From contig NZ_CADIJY010000002.1 of the NCBI RefSeq assembly GCF_902859735.1, positions 186,001 to 250,000 of the forward strand: DNA of 64,000 nucleotides, written 5' to 3'. Positions 1 to 8,077 of this stretch are shown in pieces. The notes beneath the pieces were generated by a model. That model was not told the DNA's origin. It saw only the letters and a list, made by a program, of their open reading frames with translations, and searched no databases. Made by a program: the position numbers and the translations under genes. The stretch's first letter is position 1. Each line of letters begins with the position of its first letter. Source of the DNA: Achromobacter aegrifaciens. GTDB taxonomy: Bacteria > Pseudomonadota > Gammaproteobacteria > Burkholderiales > Burkholderiaceae_B.

Positions 1-307
1 CCTGCCGGCTATTGCCGCGTGAGCCGCTGGCGCTGTTGCCGGTCAGGTTGACCCCAGGTTCGCGCCGGATGATGTCGGACAGGTCGTTGGTGGGAGGACG
101 GCGGGCGATTTCCTCGGCCGTGATCACCGAGACGCCCAGCGCTTCCTTCACTTCCTCTTCGGCGGTGCCGAGCACCTGCACGGTGGGGAACTGCTGGATG
201 TGATCATCCTGCGTCGAGGTCGTCTGCGCGGCGGCGCCGGCGGTATGAAGCGCGCAGAACAGCGCCGCTGCGGCGTAGTTCAGGCGTTGGTTGGACAGGG
301 ACAGCAC
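1..307 (-). CDS. bfeA: TonB-dependent ferric enterobactin receptor, FepA/BfeA type (5' part only)
   Basis: Only the first 102 codons lie in the window; the gene runs off the left edge. It starts at GTG 305-307, with GGAGTAG a few bases upstream. A signal peptide (residues 1 to about 27, ending AGAAAQ) is followed by the plug-domain start: a VTVxG-like TonB box area (FPTVQVLGTAEEE), then PPTNDLSDIIRREPGVNLTG and NSASGSRGNSRQ, which are characteristic of the FepA/BfeA/PfeA catecholate receptors. Inferred role: outer-membrane, TonB-driven uptake of ferric enterobactin or a related catecholate. The neighbouring divergent AraC-family gene matches the bfeA-bfeR arrangement known in Bordetella. The symbol follows that family; substrate is not proven. 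Confidence 0.75.
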   Translation of the reverse strand, partial: MLSLSNQRLNYAAAALFCALHTAGAAAQTTSTQDDHIQQFPTVQVLGTAEEEVKEALGVSVITAEEIARRPPTNDLSDIIRREPGVNLTGNSASGSRGNSRQ

Positions 308-416
308 GAAGTTCTACTCCACAGGCAACGCAGCATGCGGACCGGGCGGGCAGGGTGGGGTTTTCACAACGCCCGCCGCAGATGCTCAACCCAAAGCCGG
401 ATGTGCATGATTTAAT

Positions 417-431
417 TGAGAACGATTTCTA
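417..431. promoter_or_regulatory. Candidate Fur box between receptor and AraC regulator
   Basis: TGAGAACGATTTCTA matches the 7-1-7 Fur core (TGATAATNATTATCA) at 9 of 14 defined positions and lies in an AT-rich patch of the divergent intergenic region. Iron control of a siderophore receptor is expected, but the match is only moderate. Confidence 0.35.
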
Positions 432-527
432 TTTGAAGCGTTCAGAATTATGTCAGCGGGAGTGCACGCCGGGTTTTGCGCCGGCACCACAATGCTTTGC
501 GGCATCGCCAATCCTCCGGAATCCGGC

Positions 528-1490
528 ATGGACGAGCTTCGGCCCGTAGCCGTTGCGGAATCAGCACATCGGGTCGTCCATTACGGGATGGCGCCTGTGG
601 TCCCTGCGCGCGCGCAGACCGTCATGGAAGGCTGGTCTGACCTGGCCGAACTGGACCCTGGCATGGTGTTGTGGCGGCTGGACGCGCGCGATCTGCAAGG
701 TGCGCGCATGCGTGCGGCGGTGCGGCCAGGCCTGCACCTGGCCCTGGTGGTCGGCGGCCGCGTGAACGTGACGCTGGGGGAACACAGGCTCACCCTGGGG
801 CCCGGCGCCGATGGTAGCGTGCAAGGGGTGATGCTTTCCGCGCTGCGGCCGGACGCCTTCCTGCGCGAGTCATGCCGTGGCCATATCGAGCGCACGGTGA
901 TGCTGACCTTGCAGCCGCAATGGCTGGATCGGCATCTTCCCGGCGAAGAGGGACTGGCGCTGCGCGCGTTCGCGCAGCGCCATCTGGCGTTGCAGACCTG
1001 GAAGGCATCGGACCAGGCCGTGGCCGCCGCGCAGCAGATGTTGCGTCCGCCCGTGCTGCCGCCGCCTTTGTGGCGCCTGTACCAGAAGTCGCGCGCGCTC
1101 GACATCGTGGTCGAGGCGCTGGCGCATGCGCACGGCACGGCCACTGAGGAGGCCGCGCCGCTCAGCCCGCGCGACCGCCGCCGCATGGCCGCGTTGCGGG
1201 AATGGATAGATCAGGGCGGCGCCGATGCCTTGCCGCTGGCGGAAATTGCCGCGCGGGCGTGCGTCAGCGTGAACACGCTGCAGCGGCACTTTCGCGCCAT
1301 GTGGGGCACCACGGTGGCGCAATACCTGCGCGAGGGCAGGCTGTCGCGCGCGCGGTTGGCGCTGGAGCGCGATGGCATCAGCGTCGCGCAAGCGGCTTGC
1401 ATCGCCGGCTACGGCAGCGCAGCCAACTTCGCCACCGCATTCCGGCGCCGCTTCGGCGTGCCGCCGGGGCAGGTCCGCGCGCGGCGCTAA
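528..1490 (+). CDS. AraC-family transcriptional regulator
   Basis: About 320 residues from the preferred ATG at 528, which has GGA 7-10 bases upstream; an in-frame ATG at 450 lacks a ribosome-binding site. The last ~95 residues carry the two helix-turn-helix motifs of AraC/XylS proteins (LAEIAARACVSVNTLQRHF and ISVAQAACIAGYGSAANFA, then FRRRFGVPPGQ). The N-terminal part is a ligand-sensing region of the kind seen in siderophore-responsive regulators (PchR/AlcR/BfeR group). It is divergent from the FepA/BfeA-type receptor gene. In Bordetella the AraC-type BfeR activates bfeA in response to the siderophore, and this gene may do the same; ligand and identity as BfeR are inferred. Confidence 0.85.
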   Translation: MDELRPVAVAESAHRVVHYGMAPVVPARAQTVMEGWSDLAELDPGMVLWRLDARDLQGARMRAAVRPGLHLALVVGGRVNVTLGEHRLTLGPGADGSVQGVMLSALRPDAFLRESCRGHIERTVMLTLQPQWLDRHLPGEEGLALRAFAQRHLALQTWKASDQAVAAAQQMLRPPVLPPPLWRLYQKSRALDIVVEALAHAHGTATEEAAPLSPRDRRRMAALREWIDQGGADALPLAEIAARACVSVNTLQRHFRAMWGTTVAQYLREGRLSRARLALERDGISVAQAACIAGYGSAANFATAFRRRFGVPPGQVRARR

Positions 1491-1516
1491 GGCGCGGCCG
1501 AGGCCGGGGTTTCAGG

Positions 1517-2017
1517 TCAGCCGTGCTTGCCGAAGCCGCCGCTGGCCCACTCCGAGGCGCGCTGCACGCTCAGCTTGTAGGTCGGCGCGACATGGGTCTG
1601 GGCCAGTTGTTCGCCGGATTCATCGTAGGCGCTCAATACGGCATACGGCTCGTCTTCGTCGGGAACGATATCCAGCTTGACGGTCAGGCGGCCGGCGGCG
1701 GCGTCGATCTTCACGCTTTTGTGTAGCGTCGCGTGCAATTGCTGCTCGTGGCGGCGCAGGACTTCCCGGGCGGTCTTGACCAGGGTGATGAAGGCCGGGG
1801 AGTCGAGCGGCTTGGGGTTTTTCTTGTCGCGGCCCATGGTCCATGGACCGACCAGGGCCGGCTCGGCCTCGCCGTCCATGGTCATTTCCACGGCCCAGCC
1901 GTCGTCTTCCTCGTTCTTGATGATCCTGGCGGTCCAGCCATCGTCGCGCCACAGCGTGGGCAGCTGTTCTTTGCGGTCTTCGGGGGTTTCCGTTTCCGGT
2001 ATGTGGGTATCGTTCAC
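1517..2017 (-). CDS. Conserved hypothetical acidic protein
   Basis: 166 residues from GTG 2015-2017, chosen because AGGAGA lies 9 bases upstream; the longer in-frame reading to 2248 has no supporting start. No signal peptide or membrane segment. The protein is rich in D/E/W (for example LWRDDGWTARIIKNEEDDG) and has an alternating polar pattern that suggests a small alpha/beta fold. Function not recognised. The GTG overlaps the TGA that closes a relic MFS reading frame immediately upstream, so it was probably once translationally coupled to a transporter gene. It converges on the AraC gene with a 26-base gap. Confidence 0.7.
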   Translation of the reverse strand: MNDTHIPETETPEDRKEQLPTLWRDDGWTARIIKNEEDDGWAVEMTMDGEAEPALVGPWTMGRDKKNPKPLDSPAFITLVKTAREVLRRHEQQLHATLHKSVKIDAAAGRLTVKLDIVPDEDEPYAVLSAYDESGEQLAQTHVAPTYKLSVQRASEWASGGFGKHG

Positions 2018-2248
2018 TGCTGTACTTCTCCTGGACTCGTTTGCCGGCAGGCCCGCGATTGGCGGGCATCGCAGCTTCCGGCTGTTGCCGGAAACCGTTG
2101 CCGCAGCGCGAACGCCATCGCGATGGCGGCAATTCCGCCTGCCGACAATAGGGTGCCGGCAACGCCGGTCTTGGCCAGCATGATACCGCCCAGCGTCGCG
2201 CCGCGGCCGATGGCGCAGGATGCAGCATTGCTTTTCCGTTTTCGTCAT
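2014..2248 (-). pseudogene. MFS transporter relic (C-terminal tail only)
   Basis: On the minus strand a short reading frame without a start encodes NAASCAIGRGATLGG followed by a hydrophobic segment (MLAKTGVAGTLLSAGGIAAIAMAFAL) and ends at TGA 2014-2016. An N-A-A-x(n)-G-x-G-A-x-L-G-G patch followed by a last transmembrane helix is typical of the end of DHA1-type major facilitator permeases. A stop codon lies directly upstream in the same frame, and the rest of the transporter is missing: the next DNA upstream is the 5' leader of the dehydrogenase gene. Read as a truncated remnant. The match is by pattern only. Confidence 0.5.
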
Positions 2249-2381
2249 TCACGCAAAGCGCCGGAACCTGGACACGCCCGCATCGGGCAAGCCGATACCC
2301 CGATCGGACATTCCTGCTGGCGCCCGGCACTTCGTAGCGCCACCATCGCCTGCTCCAAACACGTGTTTCAAGGAAATGAGC

Positions 2382-3116
2382 ATGGACAATGGTCTTGCAG
2401 GACAACGGGTGGTGGTGGTCGGCGGTAGCTCGGGCATGGGGTTGGCCGTCAGCGAGCGATTGCTGGGCATGCACTGCGAGGTACTGATCGTGGGCAGGTC
2501 CCGCGACAAGCTCGACGCGGCGCGCGAGCAGTTGCGCGCGTTTGGCGCGCCTCGCCTGCACCAGGCGGATGTGACGAGTGAAGCGCAAGTGCAGCGGCTG
2601 TTTGAAGAATCAGGCCCGGTGGATCATCTGGTCTGCACGGCTGCCGACATACGCGGCGCCTACGAGCTGCTGCCGCAACTCTCGCTGGACGCGCTGGACC
2701 GAGCCATCCGCTCCAAGGTCGTCGCGCCCATCCTGCTGGCCAAACATGGCGCCCCGCGCATGCCGGCGCACGGTTCCATCACCCTGACGTCGGGCATTGC
2801 CGCCTACCGGCCCCGGCCGAAGGGCATCGCCGTGGCGGCGATCAATGCCGCGTTGGAGGGTGTCGTGCGCGCCATGGCGGTCGAGCTTGCGCCGCTGCGG
2901 ATCAATGCCGTATCGCCGGGCTGGGTGGATACGCCCATCTGGAATGACGTAGCCGGCGCCGACAGCGGACCGCTTTTGGCATCGATGGCCGAGCGGCTAC
3001 CGGTGGGCCGGGTCGGCGCCGGCAGCGATATCGCCGATGCCATCGGCTTCCTGATCGGCAATGGCTACACCACCGGCACCGTGCTTCATGTCGATGGCGG
3101 CCATCGGCTGGTCTGA
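2382..3116 (+). CDS. Atypical short-chain dehydrogenase/reductase (SDR)
   Basis: 244 residues; ATG 2382 is preferred over ATG 2376 because AGGAA (2371-2375) is correctly spaced only for the second. N-terminal Rossmann nucleotide motif GGSSGMG (residues ~14-20), a GRSRDKL segment typical of NADP-binding members, and the late motif INAVSPGWVDTP. The canonical YxxxK catalytic pair is absent: at the expected distance after the TSG serine there are A/V and I/N (KGIAVAAINAALEG). This resembles the SDR subgroup with an altered active site, so an ordinary dehydrogenase activity cannot be assumed. Its last 120 bases overlap antisense with the LysR gene. Confidence 0.85.
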   Translation: MDNGLAGQRVVVVGGSSGMGLAVSERLLGMHCEVLIVGRSRDKLDAAREQLRAFGAPRLHQADVTSEAQVQRLFEESGPVDHLVCTAADIRGAYELLPQLSLDALDRAIRSKVVAPILLAKHGAPRMPAHGSITLTSGIAAYRPRPKGIAVAAINAALEGVVRAMAVELAPLRINAVSPGWVDTPIWNDVAGADSGPLLASMAERLPVGRVGAGSDIADAIGFLIGNGYTTGTVLHVDGGHRLV

Positions 3117-4004
3117 GCCAGTCGCCGCGAGGCGGATCATCTCGATGAAGGCGGCCACCTGGCGCGTAGGCGTCCGGTGCAGGGTGAGCAGGCAGATGGG
3201 AAGACCTGCTCCCGCGGTCGACAACGGCCGCCACCGGACGCAAGCCGTTGTCGCTGCGGGATCCATGGCCATCCGCGGCAGGATCGATACCCCGAGGCCC
3301 GCGGACACCATCTGTATCAAGGCCGGTACGCTGTCGGCGACACCGCGGATACGCGGCTGCACCGGGGCTTCCTGCAACACGGCCTCCAGGTATTCCCGGT
3401 ATCGGCAGCCGTCCATCGTGACGACCAGCGGGAATGCGGCAAGCGCGTCGGCCTTGATGTCTACAGCCTCGGATAGCGGATGCCCAGGGGGCATTACGAC
3501 CACCGGCATGTCCCGCGCAATGGCTTGCGCCCGGAGCTTGGCGTCGCTTGCCGGCCATCCGTGCACCAGACCGAGGTCGGCCGTCCCATCGAGCACCGCC
3601 TGAGCCGTCGCCAGGGAGTTTCTTTCTTGAACTGCAACCTGCGTTCCGGGGTGCATGCCGGCAAAGCGCAACAGTTGCGGAACCAGCACACTGGTGCACA
3701 AGGTCTGCGGCGCGGCGACCCGGATCGTGCCTCCTGAATCGTCGACGTTGTCGCGAACTTCCCGGAAGGCGTCATCGGCCCGGGCAAGCAATTCGCGTGC
3801 TCGAATGGCCAGTCTCTCTGCGGCCGGGGTGGGTTGCAGGCGATTGTTCTGGCGGATGAAGAGCGCCTGGCCGACGCTCTCTTCCAGCGCCCGTATCTGT
3901 TCCGTAACGCTGGGTTGCGACAGATGCACCTGTTTGGCGGCTTTCGTGAAGCTCAACGTTTCCATCGCCGCGACGAAGATCTTCAGCTGTCGTAGTTGGA
4001 ACAT
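2997..4004 (-). CDS. LysR-family transcriptional regulator with C-terminal run-on
   Basis: 335 residues from ATG 4002-4004. Residues 1-60 are a typical LysR winged helix ([19 protein letters not shown], then [20 protein letters not shown]); residues ~90-295 form the substrate-binding domain ([21 protein letters not shown]). Homologues usually end near residue 300, after a segment like [10 protein letters not shown]. Here about 35-40 further residues are read from the antisense of the SDR 3' end, rich in A/G/D and without family features, so the normal stop seems to have been lost. Convergent with the SDR. No operator was identified. Confidence 0.85.
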   Translation of the reverse strand: MFQLRQLKIFVAAMETLSFTKAAKQVHLSQPSVTEQIRALEESVGQALFIRQNNRLQPTPAAERLAIRARELLARADDAFREVRDNVDDSGGTIRVAAPQTLCTSVLVPQLLRFAGMHPGTQVAVQERNSLATAQAVLDGTADLGLVHGWPASDAKLRAQAIARDMPVVVMPPGHPLSEAVDIKADALAAFPLVVTMDGCRYREYLEAVLQEAPVQPRIRGVADSVPALIQMVSAGLGVSILPRMAMDPAATTACVRWRPLSTAGAGLPICLLTLHRTPTRQVAAFIEMIRLAATGSDQPMAAIDMKHGAGGVAIADQEADGIGDIAAGADPAHR

Positions 4005-4185
4005 GTGGGTACGCGGTTGTGCTGGGTGGGCCTGTGTGCAGGTGGCTGTCTGCTGCCGAGTGTACTTCCGGTCCAAGACGGGCGGTTCAGGCATAGCGGG
4101 CGCCCTTGGCCAGCTCAGGCCGCGGGCAGGCATGACACCCCGAAGGCATCGAACCGCATGCGCCGGTGCTGGGCTCGGCTGGCGC

Positions 4186-4356
4186 AGCAAGCAACGCAAA
4201 TTGATGCCGACCGTCGTGGAACGGTTGATCTGGGGCTATGGCGACGGCTCCACCATGCCCGTGTTCGATACACCCCGCGGAAAACTGGGTGCCGTGATCT
4301 GCTGGGAAAACTACATGCCGCTACTGCGCATGGCGATGTACGGGACAGGCATGAGC
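4186..4356 (+). pseudogene. Nitrilase relic (active-site core fragment)
   Basis: About 55 codons read [19 protein letters not shown] then [20 protein letters not shown], which is the central region of aliphatic/aryl nitrilases including the catalytic lysine (RKLMPT) and catalytic cysteine (CWEN, codon at 4300-4302). Family members are over 300 residues. Here neither the N-terminal glutamate region nor the sequence after CWENYMP can be found in any frame, so the copy is truncated at both ends. It sits between the LysR gene and the Msr region, near the MFS relic. Confidence 0.8.
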
Positions 4357-4648
4357 CGCCGTGGCCGAACTGATACGGTCGCGGATACGTAGCAGTTTCC
4401 GGTGCAGCAAATTGCATGAAGTTCGACGGTAAACTCCGATTGTTTGCAGGGCGTATGGCGCTCGCTCTGCCCATTTCCAACCTCTTTTTGCGTTGCCATT
4501 TTTAAGCAAGCGTCAGAGGAAGGCATGGGGAAAAATCTCCGGTTCCTATTTGCGGTACCTGCTGATAGCGCTCGGCGGCGCTGAGGTCGTTTGTCGTTGC
4601 CTGGCCCGCGAGTCGTAAATGAAGCTGCTGAAGCAGCGTTTTGAGGAA
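4357..4648. other. Gene-free stretch after the nitrilase relic
   Basis: Less GC-rich than its surroundings. No reading frame with recognisable protein features, no RNA gene and no convincing hairpin was seen. It leads into the small membrane-protein gene. Confidence 0.5.
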
Positions 4649-4789
4649 ATGATGAATTTTTGGGTCCCTGTAGTCTTCGGTACGTTCAAGCTTCTGGTGT
4701 TGGGCACGGGCATGTTTCTCGCCATCAAGTCCCATTACGATGGAGAAAAAAAGGAGAAAGCGGAAAAGAAGGAGATAAAGGCTCCGTAA
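4649..4789 (+). CDS. Small membrane protein with charged tail
   Basis: 46 residues (MMNFWVPVVFGTF...). ATG 4649 or, more likely, ATG 4652 is the start, because GAGGA (4643-4647) lies just upstream; an in-frame ATG at 4619 is also possible. One transmembrane helix (roughly residues 4-27, VPVVFGTFKLLVLGTGMFLAI) is followed by a highly charged lysine/glutamate tail (YDGEKKEKAEKKEIKAP). The pattern is what is expected of a small inner-membrane protein. Function unknown. It faces the Msr operon end-to-end and its stop codon lies in the loop of a short inverted repeat. Confidence 0.55.
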   Translation: MMNFWVPVVFGTFKLLVLGTGMFLAIKSHYDGEKKEKAEKKEIKAP

Positions 4790-4798
4790 GCGAGCCTT
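4778..4798 (+). terminator. Weak hairpin at end of small membrane-protein gene
   Basis: AAGGCTC (4778-4784) pairs with GAGCCTT (4792-4798) around a 7-base loop containing the stop codon. There is no T-run, so this is at best a weak or attenuating terminator between convergent genes. Confidence 0.3.
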
Positions 4799-4864
4799 CG
4801 TTGCTACGCAAGGGTTTAGAGCGCGGCCGACTTTATTCAGCGCGGCCGGCTCCATTTATCGTCT

Positions 4865-5557
4865 TCAGTTCACCAGCACAGGCTTGTCCCGATACTGCTG
4901 CGGAAACGTCTTGGCCAGGTTTTCGACCTTGGGCACGTCGTTGACCATGATGTACATGCTGTACGGATGGCGCACGAGATAGTCCTGGTGGTAGTCCTCG
5001 GCAGGATAGAAGGCTTTCAGCGGTTCTATCGTCGTGGCAAGCGCCTTGGGGTACACACCTGTCTTGTTCAGCTGCGCGATGTAGGCTTCGGCCACTTTGC
5101 GCTGGCCGTCGTCCGCAGGAAAGACCGTTGAACGGTACTGGGTGCCGCTGTCCGGACCCTGGCGGTTGAGCTGGGTGGGATCGTGGGCCACCGAGAAATA
5201 GATCTGCAGCAGCTGGCCGTAGCTGACCTGGGCGGGGTCGTAGGTGATCTCGACCGCTTCGGCGTGGCCGCTGCGCCCGCCGCTGACGGTGTCGTAATTG
5301 GCGGTGGACGCCTGGCCGCCGGCGTAGCCGGAGACGGCGGAGCTGACCCCCTTGACGTGCTGGAACACGGCTTGCACGCCCCAGAAGCAGCCGCCGGCGA
5401 TGACGGCTTTTTGCGGTGCGGCGGCCGCGGGCTGGTCCATGGCCGGGGGCGGAATGATGAAGGCGGTTTCCGCGGCGCTGGCCGAGGCGGCGCCCAGCAG
5501 GCCGCAGGCGACGGCCAGCGCGGCGCAAAGTTTGCGGGGCAGGTGGATGGCGGACAT
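4865..5557 (-). CDS. msrA: Exported peptide-methionine (S)-S-oxide reductase MsrA
   Basis: 230 residues from ATG 5555-5557 (AGGAG upstream). Residues 1 to ~29 form a Sec signal peptide ending ASASAAE. The MsrA signature GGCFWG places the catalytic cysteine at C57; further family motifs are SGYAGG, GHAEAVEITYDP, DPTQLNRQGPDSGTQYRS and YHQDYL. It reduces the S-epimer of methionine sulfoxide in proteins, here in the periplasm. Last gene of the five-gene methionine-repair operon, 31 bases after msrB. MsrA proteins are more often cytosolic, so the leader fits the envelope theme of this operon. Confidence 0.95.
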   Translation of the reverse strand: MSAIHLPRKLCAALAVACGLLGAASASAAETAFIIPPPAMDQPAAAAPQKAVIAGGCFWGVQAVFQHVKGVSSAVSGYAGGQASTANYDTVSGGRSGHAEAVEITYDPAQVSYGQLLQIYFSVAHDPTQLNRQGPDSGTQYRSTVFPADDGQRKVAEAYIAQLNKTGVYPKALATTIEPLKAFYPAEDYHQDYLVRHPYSMYIMVNDVPKVENLAKTFPQQYRDKPVLVN

Positions 5558-5588
5558 GGTGTCTCCTGATGGATGGGGCGGCCGGAGT

Positions 5589-6089
5589 TCAGGCCTGCGG
5601 GGTGAACGCCAGGGCCACGCCATTCATGCAGTAGCGTAGCCCGGTCGGACGCGGGCCGTCGTCGAAGACGTGGCCCAGATGGCCGCCGCAATTGGCGCAA
5701 TGCACGGCGACGCGCGTCATGCCGAAGCTGCGGTCCTTGGTTTCGCCCACGGCGCCGTCCAGCGGCTGCCAGAAGCTGGGCCAGCCGGTGCCGCTGTCGA
5801 ACTTGGTGGAAGAAGAGAACAGCGGATGGGCGCAGCCGGCGCAGGCGTAGGCGCCCTTGCGATACTCCTTGTCCAGCGGGCTGGAGTAGGGACGCTCGGT
5901 GCCTTCGCGGCGCAGCACTTCGTATTGTTCGCGCGTGAGCCGTTCGCGCCATTGCGCGTCGCTCAGCGTGTAGGGGAAGGCCTGGGCGGCGGCGGCCGGG
6001 CCGCCGCGCGCCGCCAGGACCGGGGCCAGGCCGGCGGCGATGGCCGCCGCGCTGCCCAGGCCCAGGAAATGCCTGCGGTCTAGTTTCAT
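5589..6089 (-). CDS. msrB: Exported peptide-methionine (R)-S-oxide reductase MsrB
   Basis: 166 residues from ATG 6087-6089 (GGAGC upstream). The N-terminus ([19 protein letters not shown]) has an RR-x-F-L pattern that suggests Tat export. Zinc ligands are two CxxC pairs, C83/C86 (ACAGC) and C131/C134 (HCANCGGH). The catalytic cysteine is C154 (LRYCMNG), and the substrate motifs [13 protein letters not shown] and GHVFDDGP are intact. It reduces the R-epimer of methionine sulfoxide. Lies 35 bases after the MXKDX gene and 31 bases before msrA, so the two stereospecific reductases are co-transcribed and both exported. Confidence 0.95.
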   Translation of the reverse strand: MKLDRRHFLGLGSAAAIAAGLAPVLAARGGPAAAAQAFPYTLSDAQWRERLTREQYEVLRREGTERPYSSPLDKEYRKGAYACAGCAHPLFSSSTKFDSGTGWPSFWQPLDGAVGETKDRSFGMTRVAVHCANCGGHLGHVFDDGPRPTGLRYCMNGVALAFTPQA

Positions 6090-6124
6090 GACATGCTCCG
6101 GATCAGGGGCGGGCCGGGTGGGCG

Positions 6125-6454
6125 CTATTGCTTCATGCCATCCTTGGACATGCCGCCTTTCGACATGCCGTCCTTGGACATCGAATCCTTGGACATGCCA
6201 TCCTTTGACATGCCATCCTTGGACATCGAGTCCTTCGACATGCTGTTCTTGGACATCGAATCCTTCGACATGCCTTCCTTCGACATGCCGTCCTTGGACA
6301 TGGAATCCTTGGACATCCCGCTCTTGGCCATTCCGTCCTTGGCCATCGAGCCGCCGCCCATGGCGTCCTTGCTCATGCTGTCGGCGGCATGGACTGCCGC
6401 GGCGCCGAAAGCCAGGCACAGGGACAGCGCGGCGGTGGTAGCGATTTTCTTCAT
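6125..6454 (-). CDS. Methionine-rich MXKDX-repeat exported protein
   Basis: 109 residues from ATG 6452-6454. Signal peptide [20 protein letters not shown] ending VHAA, then about 14 tandem copies of a five-residue unit, (D/S/G)MSKD or close variants, through to the C-terminus; about one residue in five of the mature protein is methionine. This is the pentapeptide MXKDX repeat family. Role inferred: a periplasmic methionine sink that scavenges oxidants and is recycled by Msr enzymes, as proposed for the Met-rich protein MrpX encoded with a YedY-type system in Azospira suillum. Metal binding by the methionines is an alternative. The DNA repeats are 15 bp long and mildly degenerate. Confidence 0.85.
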   Translation of the reverse strand: MKKIATTAALSLCLAFGAAAVHAADSMSKDAMGGGSMAKDGMAKSGMSKDSMSKDGMSKEGMSKDSMSKNSMSKDSMSKDGMSKDGMSKDSMSKDGMSKGGMSKDGMKQ

Positions 6455-6496
6455 GATGCGTTCCTTTATGGAGAGTGAAAGCGTGAAAGATTCCAC

Positions 6497-7288
6497 CTAG
6501 CTGCCGCCGAACCAGTTGTAGCCCTGGTCCTCCCAGTAACCGCCCGGGTAGGTGTTGGTGACGAAAATTGCCTGTATGTGCTTGGGGTTCTTGTAGCCAA
6601 GCTTGGTAGGCATGCGCAGCTTCATGGGGAAGCCGTACTCTGGTGGCAGCGTCTGGCCGTCATAGGTCAGCGCCAGGATGGTCTGGGGGTGCAATGCGGT
6701 GGGCATGTCGATGCTGGTGTAGTAGTCGTCGGCGCACTTGAAGCCCACGTACCTGGCGCTCAGGTCCGCGCCCACGCGCTTGAGGAAGGCGGAGAACGGC
6801 ACGCCGCCCCATTTGCCGATGGCGCTCCAGCCTTCGACGCAGATGTGCCGCGTCACCTGGTCGATCTGCGCCATGGCGCGCAGTTCCTCCAGCCGCCAGC
6901 GGCGCTTGTCTGCGACCAGTCCGCTGACTTCCAGGCGGAACGATTCCTCGTCCACATGCCGCACCTCGTCAATGCCGTAGTAGGCATTGAAGGGGAAGGG
7001 CCGCGTGATCATCGATTCGGGATAGGTCGGCGCCAACTGGTCGGGGTCGAAGATCCAGCCCTGCACCCGGTCGTTGAAGCGCGAAACCGCGGTCAGCGCT
7101 TTCTCTACGCTTTCGTCGTCCGACAGCGAGCAGCCCGACAGCATGGCCAGTCCGCCCAGGGTCAGGCTGCTGCGCAGGAAGGCGCGGCGCGAGGGCTGTT
7201 CGACCCGCTTTTCCAGGATCCTGCCGGCTTCCTTGAGGATGGCCGGGCCGTCCAGGCCGGGCAGGGAGGGGCGCTTGTGCTTGTTCAC
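6497..7288 (-). CDS. YedY/MsrP-like Tat-exported molybdopterin oxidoreductase
   Basis: 263 residues from GTG 7286-7288 (AAGGAG upstream). A twin-arginine signal at residues ~33-52 ([14 protein letters not shown]) precedes a sulfite-oxidase-fold domain. C150 in [14 protein letters not shown] is the expected molybdenum-ligating cysteine; the C-terminal motif [17 protein letters not shown] matches this family. Periplasmic methionine-sulfoxide reductase activity is inferred from relationship to YedY/MsrP and from context: it is followed by a Met-rich protein, MsrB and MsrA. It is shorter than E. coli MsrP and is paired with a b-type cytochrome rather than an MsrQ homologue, so it is a distinct branch and the symbol is withheld. 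Confidence 0.85.
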   Translation of the reverse strand: MNKHKRPSLPGLDGPAILKEAGRILEKRVEQPSRRAFLRSSLTLGGLAMLSGCSLSDDESVEKALTAVSRFNDRVQGWIFDPDQLAPTYPESMITRPFPFNAYYGIDEVRHVDEESFRLEVSGLVADKRRWRLEELRAMAQIDQVTRHICVEGWSAIGKWGGVPFSAFLKRVGADLSARYVGFKCADDYYTSIDMPTALHPQTILALTYDGQTLPPEYGFPMKLRMPTKLGYKNPKHIQAIFVTNTYPGGYWEDQGYNWFGGS

Positions 7289-7298
7289 GGATGGCTCC

Positions 7299-7928
7299 TT
7301 ATTTGCCGCGGATCATGGCGATCAGGCTGCGCGGCACCAATGCAACCATCACCAGGTGGACCGCCACGAACGCCGTCAGCAAGGCCATGGCAATGAAGTG
7401 CACGCGGCGCGCGGTCTCGTATCCGCCCATCAGTTCGCGCAGCAGTTCGAACTGCACCGACTTCCACAGCACCAGCCCGGACAGCACCAGCACCGCGATG
7501 TCGAGCATCACGAACAGATAAGCCAGCCGCTGCACCTGGTTGTAGCGGCGCGGATCGGCGTGGGCGAGCTTGCCGCGCAGCGCCGCGCCCAGGTCGGCGG
7601 CAATGCCGCGGATGCTCAAGGGGAAGAACTTGCGCCAGAGGCGGCCGGTGGCCAGATTCATGGCCAGGTACAGGATGCCGTTGAAGAACAGCAGCCACAT
7701 GCCGGCGAAATGCCATTGCAGGGCGCCGCCCAGCCAGCCGCCCAGCGTGATCTCCCGTGGAAACACGAAGTCGAACAAGGGCGAGGCGTTGTAGATGCGC
7801 CAGCCGCTCATTACCATGACCACCACGGCCAGGGCGTTGAGCCAGTGCATGGCGCGCAGCCAGCCGGGATGGATGGGTACATTGGCCGGCGGGGCCGGAA
7901 CGTCGTGGCTTGCGGGAGGGGCCAGCAT
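7299..7928 (-). CDS. Membrane cytochrome b (b561/hydrogenase-type) electron donor
   Basis: 209 residues from ATG 7926-7928, with GGAG upstream; a GTG at 7997 would extend it but lacks a ribosome-binding site. Four hydrophobic helices: around AMHWLNALAVVVMVM, QWHFAGMWLLFFNGIL, LAYLFVMLDIAVLVL and RVHFIAMALLTAFVAVHLVMVAL. Histidines in helices 1, 2 and 4 are candidate haem ligands. It ends 10 bases before the molybdoenzyme gene. Inferred role: carries electrons from the quinone pool to the periplasmic molybdoenzyme, replacing MsrQ. First gene of the operon, divergent from the two-component system. Confidence 0.85.
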   Translation of the reverse strand: MLAPPASHDVPAPPANVPIHPGWLRAMHWLNALAVVVMVMSGWRIYNASPLFDFVFPREITLGGWLGGALQWHFAGMWLLFFNGILYLAMNLATGRLWRKFFPLSIRGIAADLGAALRGKLAHADPRRYNQVQRLAYLFVMLDIAVLVLSGLVLWKSVQFELLRELMGGYETARRVHFIAMALLTAFVAVHLVMVALVPRSLIAMIRGK

Positions 7929-8077
7929 GGCGGGACTCCGGGGGGGCTTGTTGTCGTTGGAGCCATTCTTCCCCGGGGCCGATACCGAAGTCCTCACGCA
8001 AACTTAAATTAATTGTGATAACTCGGCGGCGCGGATTGGCGACAATAGGCGCATAGCCCCTTTAGAGTTTGCTGCCC

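Noticed and set aside
4820-4848. Direct repeat AGCGCGGCCG with 19-base period downstream of msrA
   Set aside because: Too short and too GC-biased to separate from chance in this genome; no gene or promoter context supports a function.
4502-4855. 117-codon minus-strand frame opposite the small membrane protein
   Set aside because: No ribosome-binding site at its start and no sensible domain; the plus-strand frame has a good ribosome-binding site and a membrane-protein pattern.
6125-6350. Short tandem repeats that could suggest a CRISPR-like or minisatellite array
   Set aside because: The 15-bp units have no spacers and encode an in-frame pentapeptide repeat of an exported protein.
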